From Zobellia nedashkovskayae (GTDB taxonomy: Bacteria > Bacteroidota > Bacteroidia > Flavobacteriales > Flavobacteriaceae): a DNA stretch of 64,000 nucleotides. The notes beneath the pieces were generated by a model, which saw nothing but the letters and a program-made list of their open reading frames with translations, did no database searches and was not told the DNA's origin. A program made the position numbers and the translations under genes. This document shows positions 10,017 through 18,090 of the stretch, piece after piece. Location: assembly GCF_015330125.1 (NCBI RefSeq), contig NZ_JADDXR010000002.1, positions 3,360,685-3,424,684 of the forward strand. Reading direction: 5' to 3'. Within the stretch, counting starts at the first letter, position 1, and each line of letters opens with the position of its first letter.

Positions 10017-12764
10017 TTAGTTTTGACTTCGGTTTTCCCACTTCAAATCACTAAGTATAGAACTTTTTATACCAATAAAGTAATACCATCTGGAGTATTG
10101 TCCAAAAGGCGTCCAGTTAAAGTTCATCTTAAAGCTTTTCAAATCCCTTTCAAAACGTAACTGTGTAAGAGTGAATCCTTTGTTCTTAAAATCATAACCA
10201 CTAGAGCCACCCACTTTCCAACGAGGTGATAGTTCAATATCACCGGAAAACATTAAAGAATGACTGCTAAATTCCTTCTGCCGGGCTGAATTAGAATAAG
10301 TGGCAGAGTAAGCCAGCCGGAAATTCCATGGAATCTTAGTAGCGTAACGTGGATTTTCAAGATCCCCTTCTTTTTCTTTATCGTCATCACCACTTCGGCG
10401 GTCATCAAAATTATCAGCTCTACCAAAAAGGTCATCATCTCTACCACCACTCTGGGCTACATAATCGTAAGCGCCGGTATCTTCTTCTTTTTCTTTATCT
10501 CTGTCGTCTTTCTTTTTACCAAAAGTTTCGCTATCTATGGAATATCCAATATTCATGTTTGCCCGAGTCAACCTAAAAAGGCTCCCTCCATTATCAATAT
10601 TAAACTTTTCTATTCTACTTCCGTTGTTGTCAATAGCATAAGGGTCCAAACCTGCTGAAAAGTTGACGGACATTTTATTATCCAAAATAGTGGTTCCTCC
10701 GTTAATGCTAAGCGGACTCAATTTTAGAGAATCCGATTCAAAATTATATCCTGTTGATATATTAAAGTTGCTAAGAATAGGAACTTTTTTTGGTTCTGTG
10801 GCAGTAGAATCCTTATCCGTAACCTTGGCTTCTAAAGTGTTTGCTAAAGAAAAGCTAAGGCTATTGCTCTTGCCTAAACTAGGGGCTCCATTTAATGTAC
10901 CTTCAAAACGACTATATTGTACAATGTCACCGGTATCATTATTCAGATATTCATCATAGAATTGGTCAAAGGATGGGGAGTAGCCGTAACTTAAAGACGG
11001 TCTCATGACGTGCCGTATGGCTTGGATTTTTTTATCTTCTCCAAAGTTGAAAGTACCATAAACGGTAGTTCCAATGCTGGCACTCATGTTATATGTATTG
11101 TAACGGTCAAAACCTGAAATTGTATCTCTTACTACGGAACCTATAGCTCCGTCATCGCCTAATTCATAACGTTGCGTGTAGGTTTCTAGCGCCCATGTAT
11201 CCTCATAACTACCACCCATAGTAACGCTAAAGAATTTAGCTACCTTAAAATTTGTGCTAATTGGAATTCTATGTTGAGCACCTATTAAAGCATTATCGAA
11301 CATTGCAGCTGTTCCAAAATCTTCATCATTGGTGATGAGTGAGTTACGAGCATTAACATCATATTGAAAATTAATGTTCTGAATCACTCCCTTTTTTATA
11401 CCGTCTTTTTTAGCAAATGGAAATATACGTTCCATACTAGCCTGAAAAGTTGGTAGCGTCATCTGTATATTGTCTATAGTAGGGTCTTCCCTTGCCTCAG
11501 GACTTGTATTTTGAGAATGACTGGCTGTAAGACTCATGTTGACTGACGGATACGCAGGAAATGTTTTTGAGTACGAAATAGATGAAGATAAGTTGTTGTT
11601 TTGTGTAAGCGGTAAGTTTACCTGGTTTAAAGAGTTCTGGTAGTAAGAGCTACTTCCTAAGTTTACCGATGCCGAGAACTGGGAATTGGGACTTGCTTTA
11701 GTATCCTGCGAGTGCGAAACCTGAATATTCCAGACCTTACTGTTACTGTAATCATCAAACCCTTTTTGACTGGTAACCAGGTTCTCATATCTAAAGTTTA
11801 CATTACCTCTATAGCGATAACGTTTGGTGTAAACACTTTGTGTTCTAAAACCATAACTTCCGTTGGTATAAAAATCTCCGGTAAGCGTAATATCTGCATA
11901 ATCTGATAAGGGTACGTAATAACCTCCGTTTTGTAAAAAATATCCCCTATCCGGATCGTTACCAAAAGTAGGCATCATTACACCTGCAGACCGTCCTACG
12001 GTTAATGGAAAATAAGCGAAAGGTAATGCAATGGGTGTTGGAACATCTGCAATGTAAAGGTTACTGAACCCGGCAATTACTTTCTTTTTTGGAACAAATT
12101 TCGCTTTTCTGATGCGGATGTAATAATCCGGATTTATAGTGTCTGAAGAGGTTGTTAGCTTTCCTTCATGTAAAAAGTAAACGGAGTCATTCTCTTTTTT
12201 CGTGATTTCGGCATATACTTTCATGGCATCACTGCCTAATTGCCCTAAACCTGCTTGTTGTTCGGTTCTGGAATTCCAAATAAGTGCTTTTTGGCTATCA
12301 AAGTTAAAACGAATACTATCAGGACGTATCTCATTATCTCCCTGTTTAAAATAAGGTAGTTGGGTATAATTGCCTAAAGAATCTTTAATTCTACCCGCAT
12401 AAACCTCATTTTTAATATAATCCATGATAATAATACCGGCCTTTAATTCGGTATCTTGGTAGTATATTTCGGCTTCGTTGTAAAGGTATATTTTTTGATC
12501 TTTTTGACTAAGGCGCACGTGGTCTTTAGCCTTGTATTTGATTTTGTCAAGGAGAAGAGGCTCCTTTCCGCTTTTCGTTTTTAAGGTTGTTGAATCTCCC
12601 GCAATACTGTCTTTTTTTGCAGGGTCGGGGAAGAGTGGCGCAATAATTGTATCCTTTTCTGCTTTTATAGGTAGAGGTATTAAACCGTCTTCTTGAGCAA
12701 GTGAGGAGAATGTGCCAACTAATAGCAATACCAGTAAAAGAAAAAAATGTTTATTTGATTGCAA
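10017..12764 (-). CDS. lptD: LptD-type LPS assembly outer-membrane protein
   Basis: LptD forms the outer-membrane translocon that inserts lipopolysaccharide. The 915-residue protein starts with a signal peptide (residues 1-23, ending SSLAQ). An OstA-like periplasmic region follows around residues 70-220, with KAKDHVRLSQKDQKIYLYN and EIRPDSIRFNFDSQKALIW, and then a long barrel domain beginning near TPIALPFAYFPLTVGRSAGV. The length suits flavobacterial LptD, which is larger than the Escherichia coli form. Residues about 750-808 form a strongly charged Asp/Arg/Lys/Glu-rich insertion, probably an extracellular or periplasmic loop. A TAAGTTTG box at 12812-12819 is a candidate promoter. It is divergent from the amidase gene. 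Confidence 0.9.
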   Translation of the reverse strand: MQSNKHFFLLLVLLLVGTFSSLAQEDGLIPLPIKAEKDTIIAPLFPDPAKKDSIAGDSTTLKTKSGKEPLLLDKIKYKAKDHVRLSQKDQKIYLYNEAEIYYQDTELKAGIIIMDYIKNEVYAGRIKDSLGNYTQLPYFKQGDNEIRPDSIRFNFDSQKALIWNSRTEQQAGLGQLGSDAMKVYAEITKKENDSVYFLHEGKLTTSSDTINPDYYIRIRKAKFVPKKKVIAGFSNLYIADVPTPIALPFAYFPLTVGRSAGVMMPTFGNDPDRGYFLQNGGYYVPLSDYADITLTGDFYTNGSYGFRTQSVYTKRYRYRGNVNFRYENLVTSQKGFDDYSNSKVWNIQVSHSQDTKASPNSQFSASVNLGSSSYYQNSLNQVNLPLTQNNNLSSSISYSKTFPAYPSVNMSLTASHSQNTSPEAREDPTIDNIQMTLPTFQASMERIFPFAKKDGIKKGVIQNINFQYDVNARNSLITNDEDFGTAAMFDNALIGAQHRIPISTNFKVAKFFSVTMGGSYEDTWALETYTQRYELGDDGAIGSVVRDTISGFDRYNTYNMSASIGTTVYGTFNFGEDKKIQAIRHVMRPSLSYGYSPSFDQFYDEYLNNDTGDIVQYSRFEGTLNGAPSLGKSNSLSFSLANTLEAKVTDKDSTATEPKKVPILSNFNISTGYNFESDSLKLSPLSINGGTTILDNKMSVNFSAGLDPYAIDNNGSRIEKFNIDNGGSLFRLTRANMNIGYSIDSETFGKKKDDRDKEKEEDTGAYDYVAQSGGRDDDLFGRADNFDDRRSGDDDKEKEGDLENPRYATKIPWNFRLAYSATYSNSARQKEFSSHSLMFSGDIELSPRWKVGGSSGYDFKNKGFTLTQLRFERDLKSFKMNFNWTPFGQYSRWYYFIGIKSSILSDLKWENRSQN

Positions 12765-12811
12765 GGCTATATATCCTATTTTTGTAACCGTTTGGCTTTG
12801 TTTTCGGAGTT

Positions 12812-12819
12812 CAAACTTA
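12812..12819 (-). promoter_or_regulatory. Candidate -7 box of lptD
   Basis: The minus strand reads TAAGTTTG (TAnnTTTG), 47 bases upstream of the lptD ATG. No clear TTG lies at the -33 distance. Confidence 0.35.
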
Positions 12820-12869
12820 CATATATTTTTCGTTCCCCATACAGGGTGTTACCATAAATTTAACCATTA

Positions 12870-14222
12870 ATGAAGGCTTACAAATACAGTGTGAACATGC
12901 GCGTACGACGGTTTCTTTTATTTCCTATTGTTTTTTTAACCCTAATATTATCTTCTTTCCACAATAATAATACCGAAGATAACGAGGATGGCAAGTTTAT
13001 TGTTGTCCTAGATGCAGGGCATGGTGGCCATGACCCAGGTAATATGGGAAATGGCTATTTAGAGAAGAAAATTGCCCTGAATATTGTTTTAAAAGCGGGA
13101 GCTATACTAGAAAAAAATCCTGATATTAAAGTTATCTATACTCGTAACGATGATACGTTTGTTGATTTATATGAGCGTGGTCAGATAGCTAATAAGGCAA
13201 ATGCAGACCTTTTTGTTTCCGTGCATTGTGATTCTCATACATCAAACGCACATGGTGCAGGAACATTTGTTTTGGGCCTTCACGCTAACAAGCAGAACTT
13301 TGAAATCGCAAAGAAAGAGAACTCCGTAATTTATTTAGAGGATGATTACAAGGCTAAATATGCCGGTTATGACATCAATTCTCCAGAGTCTGTTATTGGG
13401 CTTACAATAATGCAAGAAGAGTTTTTGGATCAGAGTATCGCTTTGGCAAAAGCCATTCAAGATAATTTTTCAAATAAATTAAAACGAACGGATAGAAAGG
13501 TAAAGCAAGCCGGATTTATAGTTTTGCACCAAACCATTATGCCTAGTGTATTGGTAGAAACAGGGTTTTTGACCAATAAAGACGAAGGGGCTTATTTAAA
13601 TTCGAAAAAAGGCCAAAATGATATGGCGATTTCTATTGCGGATGCTATTCTTACCTATAAAAAGAATGTTAGGGCCAATGTAGCAGATTATGCTATAAAT
13701 ACTATTCCTGATGCTCCTGAACCAGAAGTAGCTAAGAAGCAAGAGGTTGCCGCCAAAAAGGAACCGGTAACACCAAAGAAAAAAGCTGTTTCTAAAAAAA
13801 TAAAGGATGAACCAATAGTTGCTAAGACTACAGAGATACCTGTGGAAGCAAAAAAGAAAGCGGCAACACAGATAATAGAAGAAGCTAAAGAAGGTAGAAA
13901 ACCAGTTGTTTCCAAAAAAGAAGAGTCCAAAATAAGGGATGAAGCTACTGCTCGTAGGGAGGCTAAGTCAAATGTGGTTTATAAAGTTCAAATTATGGCC
14001 AGTGCTAAAAATATTCCGTTACGTTCCTCATCTTTTAATGGGTTGACTAGTGTGGAAAAAGAACCTTTCAAAGGGTTGTATAGATATGTATATGGCAGCG
14101 CAAGTACAGTAGAAGAAGCGAAAACATTAAAATCCAATGCAGATTCAAAGGGATATACCACATCGTACATCGTAGCTTATAGAGATGGTAAGCGAATACC
14201 CTTTAAAGATAGTCTTAAGTAG
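12870..14222 (+). CDS. N-acetylmuramoyl-L-alanine amidase with C-terminal SPOR-like domain
   Basis: This is a secreted zinc amidase that cleaves the amide bond between MurNAc and L-Ala and acts in cell separation. The 450-residue protein has a membrane/signal segment (about 14-30). The Amidase_3 domain (about 42-265) has zinc ligands in VVLDAGHGGHDPG (His51), NGYLEKKIA (Glu65) and VSVHCDSH (His119), and the catalytic Glu230 in SVLVETGFLTN. A Lys/Glu/Pro-rich linker spans about 285-365. A SPOR-like C-terminal domain begins VVYKVQIMASAK and should bind denuded glycan at the septum. ATG 12897 is an alternative start. It is followed after 100 bp by mlaD. Confidence 0.92.
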   Translation: MKAYKYSVNMRVRRFLLFPIVFLTLILSSFHNNNTEDNEDGKFIVVLDAGHGGHDPGNMGNGYLEKKIALNIVLKAGAILEKNPDIKVIYTRNDDTFVDLYERGQIANKANADLFVSVHCDSHTSNAHGAGTFVLGLHANKQNFEIAKKENSVIYLEDDYKAKYAGYDINSPESVIGLTIMQEEFLDQSIALAKAIQDNFSNKLKRTDRKVKQAGFIVLHQTIMPSVLVETGFLTNKDEGAYLNSKKGQNDMAISIADAILTYKKNVRANVADYAINTIPDAPEPEVAKKQEVAAKKEPVTPKKKAVSKKIKDEPIVAKTTEIPVEAKKKAATQIIEEAKEGRKPVVSKKEESKIRDEATARREAKSNVVYKVQIMASAKNIPLRSSSFNGLTSVEKEPFKGLYRYVYGSASTVEEAKTLKSNADSKGYTTSYIVAYRDGKRIPFKDSLK

Positions 14223-14322
14223 GTTTAGTATCAATAAGTAAGTACCTTCCATATTTTATTTCTAATTTTGTTAGAGACCTATATGTAAAACTCAGTCTCT
14301 TATTAACCCAAAATCGATCCTT

Positions 14323-15294
14323 TTGAAACTATCCAGGGAAATAAAAACAGGAATCATTGTAATAGGTGGTATACTGTTGTTCATTTTAGGCTTTAGCTAT
14401 TTAAAATCATCGCCATTATTTGAAGATGGAAAAACTTTGTATGCTGTTTATCAAGAAGTTGGAGGTCTTCAAGTAGGTACTCCGGTAACTATAAACGGTT
14501 TTGTTGTAGGTAACGTTACAGACGTAAAATTTAAAGATCATAGCGGTAGTCTTTTGGTATCGCTTTTTATAAAAAGTGATTTCAATTTTTCCAAGCATAG
14601 TACTGCAGAATTATATGATACAGGTATTATTGGGGGTAAGGGCATACAGGTAAAACCCGTTTTTGATGGTACTCCAATGGCGGTATCTGGTGATACTTTG
14701 CCCAGTAACATTCAGTTGGGGCTTACCCAATTGGTACAAAAACAACTTACACCATTGCAAAGAAAAGTAGAAGGCGCTGTTACCAATGCAGATAGTTTGC
14801 TTATGAATGTAAACGAGGTTTTGGATGATAGAGCTAAAAATGATTTAAGACAAACGCTTAGTGGTCTTAACAGTACTGTGGCTAGCTTTCAAAAAAGTGC
14901 AGATGTTCTAAATAGGATTTTAAGTAGTAATGAGAGTAGGCTAAACGAATCTTTGGACAATTTTCAAGAGCTGACATCCAATTTTGCTAAATTATCTGAC
15001 TCCTTAAACAATGCCGGTCTAGGTCGTACGCTAGCAAATTTGGAATCTACCATGAGCAATTTAAATTCATTAATGGCCAATATTGAAAATGGAAACGGTA
15101 CACTTGGTAAACTTGTGAAAGATGAAGAGTTATATGATAATCTTAATAACGCCTCTAGAGAACTAGATCTCTTATTACAAGATTTCCGCTTGAATCCTAA
15201 GCGTTATGTGAATGTATCTGTTTTTGGTAAAAAACAGAGGGAATACGAACTTCCCGAAGAAGACCCAGCCAATCCTCAACAACCAGAACAATAG
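14323..15294 (+). CDS. mlaD: MlaD/MCE-family lipid-transport substrate-binding protein
   Basis: MCE proteins carry phospholipids between inner and outer membranes as the periplasmic component of an ABC system. The 323-residue product has one N-terminal membrane helix (about 8-26), an MCE domain (about 38-115) with LYAVYQEVGGLQVGTPVTING and GIIGGKGIQVKP, and a long helical coiled-coil region (about 140-290). The start is a TTG at 14323; no upstream ATG is in frame. Permease and ATPase partners are not in this window. The stop codon touches the start of the next Fe-S protein gene, so the two are co-transcribed. Confidence 0.9.
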   Translation: MKLSREIKTGIIVIGGILLFILGFSYLKSSPLFEDGKTLYAVYQEVGGLQVGTPVTINGFVVGNVTDVKFKDHSGSLLVSLFIKSDFNFSKHSTAELYDTGIIGGKGIQVKPVFDGTPMAVSGDTLPSNIQLGLTQLVQKQLTPLQRKVEGAVTNADSLLMNVNEVLDDRAKNDLRQTLSGLNSTVASFQKSADVLNRILSSNESRLNESLDNFQELTSNFAKLSDSLNNAGLGRTLANLESTMSNLNSLMANIENGNGTLGKLVKDEELYDNLNNASRELDLLLQDFRLNPKRYVNVSVFGKKQREYELPEEDPANPQQPEQ

Positions 15295-16620
15295 ATGGAA
15301 TACCTCTCAAATATTTTATTTGTAATCGTATTAATTGCCGGTATCGGCTTTTTTGCACGAAATGTAAAACGTCTGTCTAGGAACATAAAACTAGGTAAAG
15401 ATGTAGATGTTTCTGATAATACAAGTCAGCGATGGAAGAACATGGCAAAAATTGCTTTAGGCCAGAGTAAAATGGTTGTCCGTCCTATTGCGGGATTTTT
15501 GCACATCATCGTTTATGTTGGTTTTATCATTATTAATGTTGAAGTAATAGAAATTATTTTAGATGGAATTTTAGGAACGCACCGTCTTTTTGCTCCTTTA
15601 AGTGTCGTTTACGATGTATTGATAGGTTCTTTTGAAATATTGGCAATATTGGTCATTGTTGCGGTAACCATTTTTTGGATGCGTAGAAATGTCATTCGTA
15701 TTAAAAGGTTCATGAAACCAGAAATGGCAGGATGGCCAAAAGAAGATGGAAATCTTATTCTGTATATAGAATTGGTATTGATGACCCTGTTTTTAACCAT
15801 GAATGGAGCTGATTATCAATTACAGCAAATGGGAGCTGCCCATTACATAGAGGCGGGATCATTTCCTGTAAGTCAATTTATAGCGCCGCTTTTTGAAGGG
15901 ATGTCCATAAGTTCATTAGTTCTTGTTGAAAGAACTGCATGGTGGATACATATTGTTGGTATACTTTGCTTTTTGAACTACCTCTACTATTCAAAGCATT
16001 TGCATATTCTTTTAGCTTTTCCAAACACCTATTATGGCAAATTGGTTCCTAAAGGACAGTTTAAAAATTCAGATGCAGTAACGGCAGAGGTGAAGTTAAT
16101 GATGGATCCTTCGGCTGATCCTTTTGCTGCTCCAGCAGAAGATGCGGAAGAGCCTGCTAAATTTGGTGCTTCTGATGTTACGGATTTGAGTTGGGTACAA
16201 CTTTTAAATTCATATACCTGTACGGAGTGTGGTCGTTGCACGGATGAATGTCCTGCAAACCAAACTGGAAAAAAATTATCTCCTAGGAAAATCATGATGG
16301 ATACTAGGGATAGACTTACGGAGGTAGGTAAGAATATAGATGCCAATAACGGTAAATTTGTTGATGACGGAAAGCAATTATTGGATGGCTATATATCTCG
16401 TGAAGAATTATGGGCATGTACAACCTGTAATGCATGTGTTGAAGCTTGCCCGGTAAGTATTGATCCACTTTCTATAATTATGGATATGCGTCAATATTTG
16501 GTAATGGAGCAGTCTGCTGCACCTACGGATTTAAATAATATGATGGGTAACATAGAGAACAATGGTGCTCCGTGGCCTTTTAATCAGATGGACCGACTAA
16601 ATTGGGCCAAAGAAGAGTAA
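15295..16620 (+). CDS. Membrane-bound 4Fe-4S dicluster oxidoreductase subunit (HdrC/NarI-like)
   Basis: The 441-residue protein combines an N-terminal membrane part, with about five or six helices between residues 1 and 235, and a cytoplasmic ferredoxin-like part with two 4Fe-4S sites: CTECGRCTDEC at about 309 and CTTCNACVEAC at about 376. A hydrophobic Asp/Ala/Glu-rich linker (about 260-290) separates them. This architecture is typical of the electron-transfer subunit of heterodisulfide-reductase-like or glycolate-oxidase-like complexes. The start codon follows the mlaD stop directly, and the gene for the CCG-domain partner lies 52 bp downstream. The electron donor and acceptor are not known from the sequence. 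Confidence 0.87.
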   Translation: MEYLSNILFVIVLIAGIGFFARNVKRLSRNIKLGKDVDVSDNTSQRWKNMAKIALGQSKMVVRPIAGFLHIIVYVGFIIINVEVIEIILDGILGTHRLFAPLSVVYDVLIGSFEILAILVIVAVTIFWMRRNVIRIKRFMKPEMAGWPKEDGNLILYIELVLMTLFLTMNGADYQLQQMGAAHYIEAGSFPVSQFIAPLFEGMSISSLVLVERTAWWIHIVGILCFLNYLYYSKHLHILLAFPNTYYGKLVPKGQFKNSDAVTAEVKLMMDPSADPFAAPAEDAEEPAKFGASDVTDLSWVQLLNSYTCTECGRCTDECPANQTGKKLSPRKIMMDTRDRLTEVGKNIDANNGKFVDDGKQLLDGYISREELWACTTCNACVEACPVSIDPLSIIMDMRQYLVMEQSAAPTDLNNMMGNIENNGAPWPFNQMDRLNWAKEE

Positions 16621-16672
16621 GTAGGCTTTTAAGGTTACTTAAATTAATTTATTAGAACTTGAATTTTTTATA

Positions 16673-17464
16673 ATGGCGAACGAATTAAAAGTTCCAACAA
16701 TGGCAGAACTCTTTGCCGCCGGCCAAAAGCCCGAAGTATTATTTTGGGTAGGCTGCGCAGGAAGTTTTGACGATAGGGCAAAAAAAATAACCAAGGCATT
16801 TGTTCAATTACTAAACAGGGCAAACGTATCTTTTGCTGTTTTGGGAACTGAAGAAAGTTGTACCGGAGACCCTGCAAAAAGATCCGGAAATGAATTTCTT
16901 TTTCAAATGCAGGCAGTTACCAATATTGAGGTAATGAATGCGTACGGAATAAATAAAATTGTAACGGCTTGTCCGCATTGTTTTAATACTATAAAAAATG
17001 AATATCCTGGACTAGGAGGTCATTATGAGGTAGTTCATCACACGCAATTTTTGAAAACGCTTTTTGATGATAAAAGAATTACGTTAGAAGGCGGGCAATT
17101 CAAAGGCAAACGTATAACATATCATGACCCTTGTTATTTAGGAAGAGCAAACAATGTTTATGAAGCCCCAAGGGAGTTGATTCGCAAACTGGATGCCGAG
17201 CTTATAGAAATGAAAAGCTGTAAGGAAAAAGGGTTATGTTGTGGTGCTGGTGGAGCTCAAATGTTTAAAGAACCGGAAAAAGGTGATAAGGACATTAATA
17301 TTGAGCGGACTGAACAGGCAATGGAGACCAAACCAGAGATTATTGCAGCGGGATGCCCGTTTTGTAATACGATGATGACGGATGGTGTTAAAAATAAAGA
17401 AAAAGAAGGGGCAATAGCTGTAATGGATATAGCCGAGCTTATTGCGTCGGCAGGTGATTTGTAA
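16673..17464 (+). CDS. Heterodisulfide-reductase-type (Fe-S)-binding protein with CCG domains
   Basis: The 263-residue soluble protein has two cysteine-rich CCG modules: FWVGCAGSFDDRAKK, then ACPHCFNTIKNEYP with YHDPCYLGRANNVYEAPRE, and later GLCCGAGGAQMFKEP with AGCPFCNTMMTDGV. Such domains bind unusual 4Fe-4S clusters and carry out thiol-disulfide or dehydrogenase electron transfer (HdrB, GlcF, LutA/LldE type). It surely works with the preceding membrane Fe-S subunit, since the pair is adjacent and co-directional. No catalytic flavoprotein subunit is seen beside them, so the substrate cannot be named. Confidence 0.87.
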   Translation: MANELKVPTMAELFAAGQKPEVLFWVGCAGSFDDRAKKITKAFVQLLNRANVSFAVLGTEESCTGDPAKRSGNEFLFQMQAVTNIEVMNAYGINKIVTACPHCFNTIKNEYPGLGGHYEVVHHTQFLKTLFDDKRITLEGGQFKGKRITYHDPCYLGRANNVYEAPRELIRKLDAELIEMKSCKEKGLCCGAGGAQMFKEPEKGDKDINIERTEQAMETKPEIIAAGCPFCNTMMTDGVKNKEKEGAIAVMDIAELIASAGDL

Positions 17465-17502
17465 AGCCCTGATTTAATAACCCCAAATTAGAACACTTAG
17501 AA

Positions 17503-17985
17503 ATGCTAGTAGAATTTAATACTTTACCGGATGCTTCACGCATTTGGATCTATCAAGGTAGTCGTAGCTTTACGGATACTGAACTGGAGGAGATACAGAA
17601 AGAATTTGATGAATTTATAACTGAATGGACTGCTCATGGGAGTCAGTTAAAAGCTGGTTATGAAATAAAATACAGACGCTTTATTATTGTGGCTTTAGAC
17701 CAAAGTGCTACCGCGGCATCAGGTTGTTCAATAGATGCTTCTGTGCATTTTATTCAACATTTAGAGAAAAAATATGATGTTGAGTTATTGGATAAAATGA
17801 ATGTTTCCTATAAACAGGGTGAACATGTGGCTTACAAGTCTTTAATAGATTTTAAGAAGATGGCTAAGCAGAAAGCAGTCTCAAAAAACACTATTGTTTT
17901 CAATAACTTGGTTACTAATAAACTGGAGTACCAAGAGCACTGGGAAGTACCTGCATCGGAGAGCTGGCATTCCCGTTTTATGTAA
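17503..17985 (+). CDS. Conserved protein of unknown function, last gene of the Fe-S operon
   Basis: The 160-residue soluble protein has no signal peptide or membrane helix. It begins MLVEFNTLPDASRIWIYQGSR and contains FDEFITEWTAHGSQLKAGY, a SATAASGCSIDASVHFIQ segment with one Cys, and a conserved-looking end PASESWHSRFM. Proteins of this type in flavobacteria have been labelled as ABC transporter ATPases, but there is no Walker A or B motif here, so that label is not supported. It follows the CCG-domain gene by 38 bp, so a link to that redox pair is possible. A short hairpin follows the stop. Confidence 0.8.
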   Translation: MLVEFNTLPDASRIWIYQGSRSFTDTELEEIQKEFDEFITEWTAHGSQLKAGYEIKYRRFIIVALDQSATAASGCSIDASVHFIQHLEKKYDVELLDKMNVSYKQGEHVAYKSLIDFKKMAKQKAVSKNTIVFNNLVTNKLEYQEHWEVPASESWHSRFM

Positions 17986-18006
17986 AAAGGAAGTCTATTT
18001 CCTTTT
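17985..18006 (+). terminator. Weak terminator after the Fe-S operon
   Basis: Arms AAAAGGAA (17985-17992) and TTCCTTTT (17999-18006) pair over 8 bp with a 6-base loop. It lies at the stop codon of the 160-aa gene. Confidence 0.45.
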
Positions 18007-18090
18007 CTGAGGTATTGATTTTATTATATATATCGGATGAAATGCAATATTCCATTTAGTTTTTAGTTATTGCCATAGATCAATTTAGTA

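Noticed and set aside
12778..12784. A TATTTTG sequence before the amidase gene that resembles a -7 box.
   Set aside because: It has only one base between TA and TTTG instead of two, and lies far from the start codon.
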